Positions 1 through 7,625 of a DNA stretch of 64,000 bases are shown here, in pieces. The number at the start of each line of letters is the position of its first letter. Position 1 is the stretch's first letter. Origin of the DNA: CAYNWT01 sp964450955 (lineage in GTDB: Bacteria; Planctomycetota; Planctomycetia; Planctomycetales; Planctomycetaceae); NCBI GenBank assembly GCA_964450955.1, contig CAYVFI010000034.1, forward strand, positions 1 to 64,000. The letters run 5' to 3'. The position numbers and the translations under genes were made by a program. The notes under the pieces are model-generated. The model saw nothing but the letters and a program-made list of their open reading frames with translations. It ran no database searches and was not told where the DNA came from.

Positions 1-146
1 CCGGATTCGCCTTTGGAAATCCGAGCGTGGGCTACACATACAGTCCGACATATTATGTGAATACGGAGAACATCGATGAAATCATGGAGGCCCCGGCAGG
101 AAATGTCTGGGATGACTTCGAAGACTGGAAGAACGGAGGTAACTAA
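1..146 (+). CDS. C-terminal end of an unidentified protein (partial)
   Basis: An open frame enters from the left edge and ends at TAA 144-146, giving the last 47 residues of a protein. The tail is rich in Gly, Tyr, Asp and Asn and ends with WDDFEDWKNGGN. The family cannot be recognised from this fragment. No terminator hairpin follows. The reading frame is plausible because it stays open from the edge and has an ordinary composition, but nothing more can be said about function. Confidence 0.5.
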   Translation, partial: GFAFGNPSVGYTYSPTYYVNTENIDEIMEAPAGNVWDDFEDWKNGGN

Positions 147-301
147 TAGCCTATGCTTAGGACGCTGTGCCAGCCCGAAACTATTGAAGCCCAATACGGG
201 TTGCCGAATCGCCTATGTCCCGTTTGGAAACTCATGCTGTTTTCAGTGATGACCGCACCTGTGATCGGCTTGGTCTTCTTCCCTGCATTCAGGGTCTCCG
301 A

Positions 302-329
302 GATCATTTTTAAGGGATCATTTTTAAGG
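302..329. repeat. Perfect 14-bp tandem duplication
   Basis: The 14-mer GATCATTTTTAAGG occurs twice head to tail (302-315 and 316-329). It abuts the first copy of the GTGTCAGGAACC repeat and looks like a slippage or target-duplication scar beside the transposase remnant. Confidence 0.7.
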
Positions 330-576
330 TGTCAGGAACCGTTTCCAGCAGCGGCTGGGAACGTAGGCGAATTCTTGATTGGTGTAGGCCAAAGGCTCCT
401 GGCACCTTTTCGCTAGTTCAAAGCCTTTGTCTTTGTCAAAGATCATCATCCGAGCGTTGGCTCGGTTGAGAACGTGGTAGATCAGACCACCTTTTGCGGC
501 TCGTTTTGGGCGTCCCATGCACCAAGAGTAGGCAAAATCACTGCTTAGCGTCAATTAAAGGTTCCTGACACCTTTT
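326..576. repeat. Three copies of a REP-like quasi-palindrome (AAAGGTTCCTGACACCTTTT)
   Basis: The motif reads AAAGGTTCCTGACACCTTTT at 557-576 and AAAGGCTCCTGGCACCTTTT at 391-410. Its reverse complement core AAGGTGTCAGGAACC is at 326-340. The ends (AAAGGT and ACCTTT) are inverted repeats of each other. Two copies are in direct orientation and one is inverted. They bracket the Y1 transposase fragment, the arrangement expected for REP-like DNA served by a REP-associated tyrosine transposase. That link is inference. Confidence 0.6.
411..518 (-). pseudogene. REP-associated (Y1, IS200-like) transposase, 5' fragment
   Basis: From ATG 518 the minus strand reads MGRPKRAAKGGLIYHVLNRA and continues NARMMIFDKDKGFEL. 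This is the conserved start of planctomycete REP-associated tyrosine transposases (Y1_Tnp family), which are normally about 200-250 residues. Homology stops after roughly 35 residues, where the 391-410 copy of the short repeat begins, and the frame then runs through repeat-derived sequence to a stop at 324-326. The HUH motif and catalytic tyrosine are absent, so the fragment cannot be active. The break lying at a repeat copy suggests recombination or insertion at the repeat. Confidence 0.6.
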
Positions 577-1257
577 ATCTCCACCTTGACAGAGTTGGCT
601 TCACTTCTGCTGGCATGCTAATTCATGCATCACAATTCCAACGCGTTCAAACCGTCGAGACAGCATCGAATTCCCACTTTGTGCCTTCGTGTGCCTCCGG
701 GCCTTTGCACAAATCGAATCCAGCGTGACGGGATCATCTCACGGCGGCACCAAGGCGCGGAGCGTGTGCTTTAACCTCAGACGGTACGAACCTGCGAGTG
801 ACTGGCTGCGTAGCTTGAGGTCGTAAAAGCTGAACTGGATACTTTTCGGGCGTGCGTGCTCAGGCGCGATCACATCCACCGGGTCGTCAACCGGTGCCAG
901 CGGGAGTACGACGCGTCTGTCTTTCTGAAACGACCCATGGCTCAGCCTTCTTCCGTCAACTGCTATGGCAAAAAGGACTCGATAATCAGCATTCAGCACT
1001 TCGTGTGGAGCCCCAAACGCCTCCCTGCCAAGTGGCCTCACCAAGGCTGTTCGTAGAGTCAATGGTAACACCGGCCGCGCGAGTAACGGGTACGATTGCT
1101 AAGACGCCCCCCGTGACGGTCTGGACGCAAGACCCACTCTCACAGTCTCACCGTCGAGAATCGCAAATTTCCAGCCCTTGGGCGTGGTGGAATCGGTTCC
1201 AGACGTTTGATACCCTCATGGGTACGTTGAAACAGTTTTTGAGTGAGTGGTCCGTAG
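577..1257. other. Gene-poor stretch, no convincing gene
   Basis: About 680 bases with overlapping open frames on both strands and no recognisable family. The best minus-strand frame (739-1071, 110 residues) has tolerable composition but no family signature and no clear ribosome site. The overlapping plus-strand frame (852-1304) runs into the next gene. It may be decayed coding sequence. Confidence 0.5.
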
Positions 1258-1779
1258 ATGTCGAATCGACCCCAAGCGATTTCAGGTGTCAGCACCGGCG
1301 ATAATCAGATAATGACTGTCTATCCGTCCATCTGTGCGGGTGGGCTGGGACGGCTTCTGGGTAGCCTCTACGATTCGATTCCGATCAAAGTGCCGGTTCT
1401 GGGCCCCAAACTGTCTCGACTGCTCTTCATCCTGCCGACTGCACCAATTGGACTGCTTCTGTACGGCGTGAAATTCTTGTTTGGGGACAAGTACGTTCTA
1501 ACAAACAACGCCGTCGAAATTTGGTCACTCATCGGACGCAAACGCTCCGGCACGGTGAAGCTGGACGAAGTTCGTGGAGTTCAGACGACCCAACGCGGCG
1601 GTCAGGCTTTCTTTGAAGCTTCTGACTTGGAACTACTTTCTGAGTCTGGCGACACGTTGTTAGTTCTTCCGGGACTGCCGCGGGCTGAGGTATTTGGTGA
1701 AACCATTATGAAGGCGCACGACGCCAAAATGAGCGTCGCTAACTCGCTGGCCACTATTCAGGCTCGGCAGTCTGCGTGA
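1258..1779 (+). CDS. PH-domain-like small membrane protein
   Basis: 173 residues. One hydrophobic segment (about residues 53-75) is followed by GDKYVLTNNAVEIWSLIG and a run of short beta-strand-like stretches to about residue 157. This resembles bacterial PH (bPH/DUF304-like) proteins, in which a membrane segment precedes a YxLTNxxV strand. The start at 1258 (MSNRPQAISG) is chosen because a similar N-terminus is, as I recall, typical of planctomycete relatives; ATG 1312 is the alternative. No strong Shine-Dalgarno is visible at either. Function is unknown; such proteins are thought to act at the inner membrane. Confidence 0.6.
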   Translation: MSNRPQAISGVSTGDNQIMTVYPSICAGGLGRLLGSLYDSIPIKVPVLGPKLSRLLFILPTAPIGLLLYGVKFLFGDKYVLTNNAVEIWSLIGRKRSGTVKLDEVRGVQTTQRGGQAFFEASDLELLSESGDTLLVLPGLPRAEVFGETIMKAHDAKMSVANSLATIQARQSA

Positions 1780-1974
1780 GACAGGCGGAATCGGCAATTC
1801 TGTTGCAAAGTGCTGCAGCAAGACGGGCCATTGGCATAAGTGGACACTTGATTTGCCGGTAAATCAGGGCATTCTTGAGCCGTGAGCCGCTGGGAAATTG
1901 GTTGGAACGGCATTTGCCCAACTGTCAGATGCCTAATGCGGGTTGTCTACCAAAGTCCCTCTCGTTACCGACAG

Positions 1975-2292
1975 ATGAACACTCCTTCTCTAAAAACCTG
2001 CCAGTGCGGTGAGCAAGTCCCTGCAAACTGTGTTCGCTGCCGCGAATGTGGCCAGTTTCTGTACCAAGAGACTAAGCAGTTTCATGACGAGAACATCGCC
2101 GACGAATCAGTGGCGGTTTGGATGCTGGCACACAGCGGACAGCAGTTCGGCCCGCTCTCAACAAACGCTCTGAAGCAGTTGTTTGGGACTCACGCCGTGC
2201 CAATTGAAGCCATGGTCTGGAAACCAGGTATGTCTGACTGGATTCAGGCTCGCAAAGTTGCAGAGCTAAGCGGCAAGGCTCCGGCCTTTTAG
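1975..2292 (+). CDS. Zinc-ribbon / GYF_2 domain protein
   Basis: 105 residues from ATG 1975. Cys9, Cys11, Cys22 and Cys25 form a short zinc-ribbon-like knuckle. Residues 47-95 match the GYF_2 (DUF4339) pattern: an aromatic start (VWMLAHSGQQFGP), then LSTNALKQLF, then VWKPGMSDWIQA. GYF_2 domains are common in planctomycetes and are thought to bind peptides, often in proteins linked to membranes or secretion. There is no membrane segment here. An upstream in-frame start at 1882 exists, but the residues before 1975 look non-coding. The gene converges with the FG-GAP gene, with only 40 bases between the stops. Confidence 0.7.
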   Translation: MNTPSLKTCQCGEQVPANCVRCRECGQFLYQETKQFHDENIADESVAVWMLAHSGQQFGPLSTNALKQLFGTHAVPIEAMVWKPGMSDWIQARKVAELSGKAPAF

Positions 2293-2332
2293 CGGCCGGC
2301 TGGTTATTTCCATGGCCCTGCAAGCTGGTTCC

Positions 2333-3547
2333 CTACGGCTGTCTGTTCAGAAATACGAACGCGCCAAGCTTCGATGCCGATAACACGTCGGGTCGTCCAT
2401 CGCCATTCACGTCGGTGACCTCAACTTGCACACCCACGCCGGATTTCTCGTCAATTAAGTGCGGCGTGTATTTCACCTCGCCGCTCGCATCTCGGCTCAG
2501 CCTGAACCAATAGACAACCGGTTCCGCATTGGGCTCTACGTCACCCTTCGGGCCATGAGCCCACCGGCGTTTACCAGTGACGATATCTTTAAGTCCATCG
2601 CCATCGATATCCGCTAGCGCGACGGCGTGGGGTTGAGAGAACGCAACTCCATACTTTGGTTTTTCGTCGCGGTTTCCCATCAGTGGATGCGGAACAAATT
2701 TCACTGGGCCCATTGTCCGCATCTCATCTGTAACCCTCGCATTGGCCGCAACCTGTTCGAACCATGCCAGGCCCCAACCGTGAGCATCTAAAGACGTGAT
2801 CACATCGCGGTCCCCGTCGCCATCCACGTCATACGCAAACATCTGCGCGCCGCCTCGGGTTCGGGAGAATTTACCGCGATGGAATGTCCACGGCTTGGCC
2901 TTCTCGGGCGGCTGTTCCAGCCAGCCATCGTTAAGCAGCATGTCAACGCGACCGTCTTTGTTTAGATCGCCGGTGCCCTGGCCGTGGTACCACTGATTCC
3001 AGTCACCGGCTGCATCGATGGGGGTAAACTTCCAGGGTTTGCGATAATCGTCGACGTCAGGCTGAATGGTTCCCCATCGGTTTTCCCAGTGAGTCGTCAG
3101 TTCCTTCTTCCCGTCACCGTCCAAATCGACCAGTTGCGGCGATTCACCTCGAACACGTTCGAACGCGTAGTGTCGCTTCCACATGGGGGAACCGTCGCCG
3201 GGATTCTCATACCACCTGGCTTCGTGCATATGCACTCGGCCCAGCACCAGAATGTCAGGTTTTCCATCACCACTGAAATCATGCACGAAGCTAAACATGC
3301 TGTTGCTGGGACTGGGAGCAGTCGGAAACGGCTGCTGTTGGTAAAACTGATGAGCGTCTTTGAATTCCGGGCCCGCGTACCAAAACGGCCCCGCCACCAC
3401 ATCAAGTTTGCCATCGCCATTGATGTCGCCCGTCGCGATACCGTCGCAGTAGTAGCGATCGGTCAACGTGAGTTTCTCAAACCGAACCGGTCCCTGCGCT
3501 GAGGCCAGCATGGGACAAAGCAGCAGGTAGATTAGGGGGTATCTCAT
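2333..3547 (-). CDS. Secreted FG-GAP/VCBS repeat protein
   Basis: 404 residues with a short signal peptide (MRYPLIYLLLCPMLASAQ). Seven DxDGDGxxD-type calcium loops occur along the chain, for example GDINGDGKLDVV, DLDGDGKKELTT, DVDGDGDRDVIT, DIDGDGLKDIVT and DVNGDGRPDVLS. These are FG-GAP/VCBS blades that fold as a beta-propeller. Such proteins are exported and very common in planctomycetes; no catalytic site can be assigned. The gene is monocistronic and converges with the GYF_2 gene. Confidence 0.85.
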   Translation of the reverse strand: MRYPLIYLLLCPMLASAQGPVRFEKLTLTDRYYCDGIATGDINGDGKLDVVAGPFWYAGPEFKDAHQFYQQQPFPTAPSPSNSMFSFVHDFSGDGKPDILVLGRVHMHEARWYENPGDGSPMWKRHYAFERVRGESPQLVDLDGDGKKELTTHWENRWGTIQPDVDDYRKPWKFTPIDAAGDWNQWYHGQGTGDLNKDGRVDMLLNDGWLEQPPEKAKPWTFHRGKFSRTRGGAQMFAYDVDGDGDRDVITSLDAHGWGLAWFEQVAANARVTDEMRTMGPVKFVPHPLMGNRDEKPKYGVAFSQPHAVALADIDGDGLKDIVTGKRRWAHGPKGDVEPNAEPVVYWFRLSRDASGEVKYTPHLIDEKSGVGVQVEVTDVNGDGRPDVLSASKLGAFVFLNRQP

Positions 3548-3870
3548 AGCGTTCCATGATCAACGAGGCGAACAGAATACAAGTGTGGTGACTTGGAACT
3601 CGGTTTGCCATGGCAATCGCAGCCCACTGCGTCACAGCGAGCGACCTGTCTCGCAGTGTGCTTCTGCGTGTCACCTGGCGGTGCTAACACGTGGCCCCTG
3701 CCTGACGCAGCGGGTTGGGATCACCGCAAACGTCGCAAACGCCGCGATAATCTCGCGTGCGACCGCGTTTGCGAGTGGCGGGAGCCAGTCTGGCAACGCG
3801 TTGATGCGGCGCGCACACAACATATCGTCAAAACCACGCAACTTACCGATGCGACTGACTGGTCGTTGCC
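3548..3870. other. Upstream region of the FG-GAP gene; no gene seen
   Basis: 323 bases between the DUF58 stop and the FG-GAP start, both on the minus strand. Several overlapping short frames exist on both strands but none has family similarity or a ribosome site. It presumably contains the promoter of the FG-GAP gene; no clear -35/-10 pair was found. Confidence 0.5.
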
Positions 3871-4767
3871 TTAGTACCGAGCCTGACGTTGAGACAGGTA
3901 TTCCAGCAGCGCTTTGTCGAACGGCATGCTGGTGTCGATGGGCACGTAGTCGGCTCCCATCTTGCGGCATTCGTCTTTGTAAAGCGTTCGCATTTCGGCC
4001 AACGATTCCTGGTAGTCGGCTCGCGTGCCCGGTCCGTCCACGCGTTCGACCTGTCCGGTTTCAGGATCTTCCAGGTCTACCAAACCATCAAACGGAAATG
4101 TGACTTCGGCTTCGTCCAGAATGTGGAACAGAATGACGTCGTGGCCCCGATGCCGGAGCATTTGCATGCTCTTGATGACCGGTTCCGGTTCCGTAAGCAG
4201 GTCTGAGAACAACATCAACAGCCCGCGATGACGAATCATCGATGCAACCTGTTGCAGGTTCTTCGCAATCTCGGTTGGTCCACCCGGTTTGGTTTGAGCC
4301 AACAGCGCAAGCATGTTTGACAACTGCGTTCGCTTACTTCGCGCGGGCAGGCTGCCGCGGATTTTTTCGTCGAACAGAACCAGACCGACCGGGTCCTGTT
4401 GGTGGATCATCAGATACGACAGCGCGGCGGCCAGGCAAATGGCGTAGTCGAACTTGGTCAGTTCCTGCCGATACGTGTACGCCATGCTTTCGGACAGATC
4501 CATCAGCAACCAGCCGCTGATGTTTGTTTCGGCTTCGTACTTCTTGATGTAAAACCGGTCCGTCTTGGCGAAGACCAACCAGTCGATGTCTTTGGGGTCG
4601 TCGCCTTGTTCGTACCGACGGTGTTCGCTGAATTCGACGCTGAACCCATGGAACGGGCTGGCGTGGAGACCGCTAAGCAGACCTTCGATAATGAACCGAG
4701 CCCGCAGGTCCAGTCTTGCGACTGTCTGGATAACTTCGGGCTTCAGGTAGTCTTCGGCTTTGGGCAT
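3871..4767 (-). CDS. DUF58 domain protein (vWA-like partner of MoxR)
   Basis: 298 residues. The DUF58 signature is clear: SPFHGFSVEFSEHRRYEQGD (residues 37-56) followed by DPKDIDWLVFAKTDRFYIKK and YEAETN. A vWA-like fold begins with DLSES at 90-94, matching the DxSxS metal site (MIDAS). There is no membrane segment. DUF58 proteins are nearly always encoded beside MoxR AAA+ ATPases, which are proposed to act on them in envelope maintenance or cofactor insertion. Here the MoxR gene ends about 150 bases upstream on the same strand. Confidence 0.9.
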   Translation of the reverse strand: MPKAEDYLKPEVIQTVARLDLRARFIIEGLLSGLHASPFHGFSVEFSEHRRYEQGDDPKDIDWLVFAKTDRFYIKKYEAETNISGWLLMDLSESMAYTYRQELTKFDYAICLAAALSYLMIHQQDPVGLVLFDEKIRGSLPARSKRTQLSNMLALLAQTKPGGPTEIAKNLQQVASMIRHRGLLMLFSDLLTEPEPVIKSMQMLRHRGHDVILFHILDEAEVTFPFDGLVDLEDPETGQVERVDGPGTRADYQESLAEMRTLYKDECRKMGADYVPIDTSMPFDKALLEYLSQRQARY

Positions 4768-4918
4768 GCGGTGGGGCAGAAGTGTTGCACGATTGTGGGT
4801 TGGTGGTCAGTCGGTTGTGTCTGACACTCGGCAGCGATTGGGACTCGTTGCCTCGTCCACGACCAGTAGACCCGCGTCCGTATTGGACGGTTGGTGGTCT
4901 AAGCGATTGGTGTCGAGG

Positions 4919-5932
4919 CTATTCATACTTTGGAATGTTTGGTTCGGGAACTTCCTTCACCAGTCGATCGATAACATCCTCTGTCGCGAAGCCTTCGGCC
5001 TGAGCCTGGAAGTTTGTCGAGATGCGGTGACGCAAAACCGGCACGGCCACGCTGCGAATGTCGTCCAGGGAAATGCTGGGACGACCATCCATTGCGGCAA
5101 CCGCTTTGGCTCCGTTGATAAGATACTGGCCCGCTCGGGGACCGGCTCCCCAATCGACCATCTCCTTAATGAAGTCCGGGGAGGCTCCATCACCCGGCCG
5201 GGTCGCTCGAACCAAACGCGTGACGTAACTAATCGACAGCGGCGTCGCTTCGATGGTTCGAATCTGCTTTTGCAGAAACAGAATCGCTTTCGACGAAAGC
5301 ACCTTGCGTGTTTCAGCGACCACACCGGATGTGGTTCTCGCGAGAATTTCTTCTTCTTCGTCCAGAGTCGGATAGTCGACCTTCACGTTAAACATGAACC
5401 GGTCCAACTGCGCCTCGGGCAGCGGGTAGGTTCCTTCCTGTTCGATCGGGTTTTGTGTCGCGATGACGAAGAACGGCTCGGGCAGTTTGTATGTTGTCTG
5501 TCCGACGGTGACTTCTTTTTCCTGCATCGCCTGCAACAACGCAGCTTGTGTTTTAGGCGGCGTTCTGTTGATTTCGTCGGCCAGCAGAATGTTTGTGAAC
5601 ACCGGCCCTTCAACGAATTTGAATTCGCGCTGGCCGTTTTCCGTTTCCTGAAGGACGTTGGTTCCCGTGATGTCAGACGGCATCAGGTCGGGGGTGAACT
5701 GGATACGTCGGAACTCAACGTCCAGGATTTTCGCGATGGTGCTGACCAGCAGTGTTTTCGCCAGACCTGGGACACCCACCAGCAGACAGTGCCCGCCGGT
5801 AAAGATGGCGGACAGGATTTGGTCGATTACTTCTTCCTGGCCGACAACCACCTTGTGCAGTTCCTGCACCATGACCGCGCGGTGCTTCTTTAGCTTCTCA
5901 AGGAATTCGTCGAAGTCTTTCTTCTCAGCCAC
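4919..5932 (-). CDS. MoxR-family AAA+ ATPase
   Basis: 337 residues. Walker A is GVPGLAKT (53-60), Walker B NILLADE (114-120), sensor 1 VIATQNP (156-162), and LDRF (176-179) belongs to the arginine-finger region. The C-terminal lid domain follows. Length and motifs are typical for MoxR, a chaperone-like ATPase that works with vWA proteins. It lies upstream of the DUF58 gene and downstream of a Gly-tailed membrane protein gene, all on the minus strand, so the three probably form one unit. Confidence 0.93.
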   Translation of the reverse strand: MAEKKDFDEFLEKLKKHRAVMVQELHKVVVGQEEVIDQILSAIFTGGHCLLVGVPGLAKTLLVSTIAKILDVEFRRIQFTPDLMPSDITGTNVLQETENGQREFKFVEGPVFTNILLADEINRTPPKTQAALLQAMQEKEVTVGQTTYKLPEPFFVIATQNPIEQEGTYPLPEAQLDRFMFNVKVDYPTLDEEEEILARTTSGVVAETRKVLSSKAILFLQKQIRTIEATPLSISYVTRLVRATRPGDGASPDFIKEMVDWGAGPRAGQYLINGAKAVAAMDGRPSISLDDIRSVAVPVLRHRISTNFQAQAEGFATEDVIDRLVKEVPEPNIPKYE

Positions 5933-6208
5933 GCCGGCTCCTCGGTGGGTATATCAATGCTGTACGCGTGGGCGACAATCTCGCAAGGGCGCCCGCTGTT
6001 TGAATAGATCGGCTTCCAGCTGAATTTGTCTGGCCGGAAGTGCTCGGTTCTAGGCAGATCGCCCAGGAATTGCGAGAGAGATTGGCTGCGACCACGCTGG
6101 ATGACGGTTGCGCTTTTTTGGTCAGACTATTGCAGTTGTCCACCCATCGCTACCGAGGCTGGGGCGCTGACACGTGAACCACGACGCGATGCTGGCCACC
6201 GTTGAGGG
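5933..6208. other. Intergenic leader before moxR; nothing recognised
   Basis: 276 bases between the Gly-tailed membrane protein stop and the MoxR start. No hairpin terminator, conserved RNA or credible ORF was found, so read-through from the upstream gene remains possible. Confidence 0.4.
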
Positions 6209-7186
6209 CTAACCGCCCGCTTTGCCACCGGCTCCGCCGAGTCCACCACCGCCTGGTCCACCGGCTCCGCCCTGACCTCCGAGGCCCCTTTTTCGTCGGG
6301 GGCGTTTCTCGCGGCCGAAGACCAGTTCCAGGTCCTGCTTTTCATTAAGCGTTTCGGAACGGATGGTGATTTGGTCGCGAACCAGGTTCGATGCACCGGG
6401 TACTTTGATCTTGGTCTGGATCTTATTGTCGCGGACTCGGATGCGCTGTGTTCGGCCGACTCTGTACTCGCGGTCGTTTTTAAACATATACGGCCACGTG
6501 CCTCGGGCGTTGTCCCAGGGCAGTCGCTGAGTGTAGTTGTCGGTTCCAACAACTTTGCCCGTGAGATCTGTCAGGCGATAGATTTTCACTCGGGCCGGCA
6601 GCTTGACTTCGATGATGATGGCGTACGGGCTGCCCTCTGTTGGGTTCTCCGGATCTGTCCATGCCGTGAAGCTGCCTTTAGTGACGGCGTTGCCGCCCTT
6701 GGGCAACCAGACGTTAAGTGATTGAGTTCCTTCACCGCCCTCTGAGCCACCTATCACGTCCGGGACAACCGGCGCGCTGAGTGAGTCTTCGTTGATGGCT
6801 TCGGCGATCGCGACTGCCGAGTCCTGCGGGATGTCGATTGTCTCTGGAGCCGCGATCTGCAGCGGCAGCTCTTCCATAAGCGGCGCGTCGTCCAGGACGA
6901 CTTCGTCGGCTAAGGCTGCTCGCAGTGGATCAACGACTGTGTCAGTCTGCAGGTAGAAAAGATCCAGCATCCACAGAACCAGCAACATGGCGGCCAGAGC
7001 CATGAGGTGGAATCCGAAGGAGAAGTAAACCGCGATCGCGTCGTAGCTGGACAGTGACTCGCCAATGGCAATCGGTTCTGTCTCTGCTGTTTCAGCCTTC
7101 ACTTTCACGACCGACCGCTTGCGCACCCGCGGCGGCGAGACGACTGCTGCCGCTGGTGTTATCGGGTTTGTCATGGAATTCATCAT
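6209..7186 (-). CDS. Membrane-anchored protein with a Gly-rich tail, unknown function
   Basis: About 325 residues if ATG 7186 is used; a TTG at 7210 and ATG 7174 are alternatives and none has a good ribosome site. The N-terminal 50 residues are Ala/Val/Lys-rich and likely cytoplasmic. One long hydrophobic segment follows (IAVYFSFGFHLMALAAMLLV and beyond). The rest is an acidic, extracytoplasmic-looking domain with conserved-looking stretches such as LPWDNARGTWPYMFK. The tail carries a basic patch (REKRPRRKRG) then a Gly-rich end (GLGGQGGAGGPGGGGLGG). No family is recognised. Being upstream of moxR-DUF58, it may be a membrane partner of that pair. Confidence 0.65.
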   Translation of the reverse strand: MMNSMTNPITPAAAVVSPPRVRKRSVVKVKAETAETEPIAIGESLSSYDAIAVYFSFGFHLMALAAMLLVLWMLDLFYLQTDTVVDPLRAALADEVVLDDAPLMEELPLQIAAPETIDIPQDSAVAIAEAINEDSLSAPVVPDVIGGSEGGEGTQSLNVWLPKGGNAVTKGSFTAWTDPENPTEGSPYAIIIEVKLPARVKIYRLTDLTGKVVGTDNYTQRLPWDNARGTWPYMFKNDREYRVGRTQRIRVRDNKIQTKIKVPGASNLVRDQITIRSETLNEKQDLELVFGREKRPRRKRGLGGQGGAGGPGGGGLGGAGGKAGG

Positions 7187-7625
7187 CTTGGGACGCAGAG
7201 AGGTCCCCAAAGATTACCTGGAAGTCCCCGTTTCACTTCCCATTATCGTAAATCCGGGATGAAAGTCACGATTCAGAGTTTCACAAACAGGTTCTAACTG
7301 GGCGATTGACGGTCCGTCTGTGACAAATAACGTGAAACTGGGCTGACTGTTCAACCTGGCTCACTGAAAACATGGCGATTATTTCAGGCCAGTGGTCGAT
7401 CGGGTTTGCGCAAAGTCGTGTTCTGTTAGAATGTTGCGTCACGGACGGAGGGCCAACGTTTGGTTCCGGTGTCAAACTTAACCTACTTTACCAGGATCTT
7501 ACGACAGTCCTCGTTGGCGCAAAGATTGGCTCTGACACGATTGTACCGTAAGGCACAACAAGACAAACCGGTACCCGGGACGATGATCGAACAAGAACGG
7601 TCTCGTGCTTTGGTCCGAATATAAA
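7187..7625. other. Divergent promoter region; no gene seen
   Basis: About 440 bases between two divergently transcribed genes. A TAGAAT box occurs near 7427 with only a weakly spaced upstream TTGCGC, so promoters are not assigned with confidence. Short frames on the minus strand (for example 7281-7475) have no ribosome site or family similarity. Confidence 0.4.

Noticed and set aside
153..416. Plus-strand 87-codon ORF overlapping the transposase fragment
   Set aside because: It translates the repeat copies and part of the antisense transposase fragment; no family, no ribosome site.
739..1304. Overlapping ORFs on both strands (110, 150 and 66 codons)
   Set aside because: They overlap each other in opposite directions, show no recognisable family and have no good ribosome sites; kept only as a gene-poor stretch.
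4760..5893. 377-codon plus-strand ORF opposite moxR
   Set aside because: It lies entirely on the antisense strand of the clear MoxR gene and has a biased, frame-shadow composition.
7427..7433. TAGAAT box as promoter of the MMPL gene
   Set aside because: The only upstream -35-like hexamer is at 15-base spacing and about 200 bases from the start codon; too weak to list as a feature.
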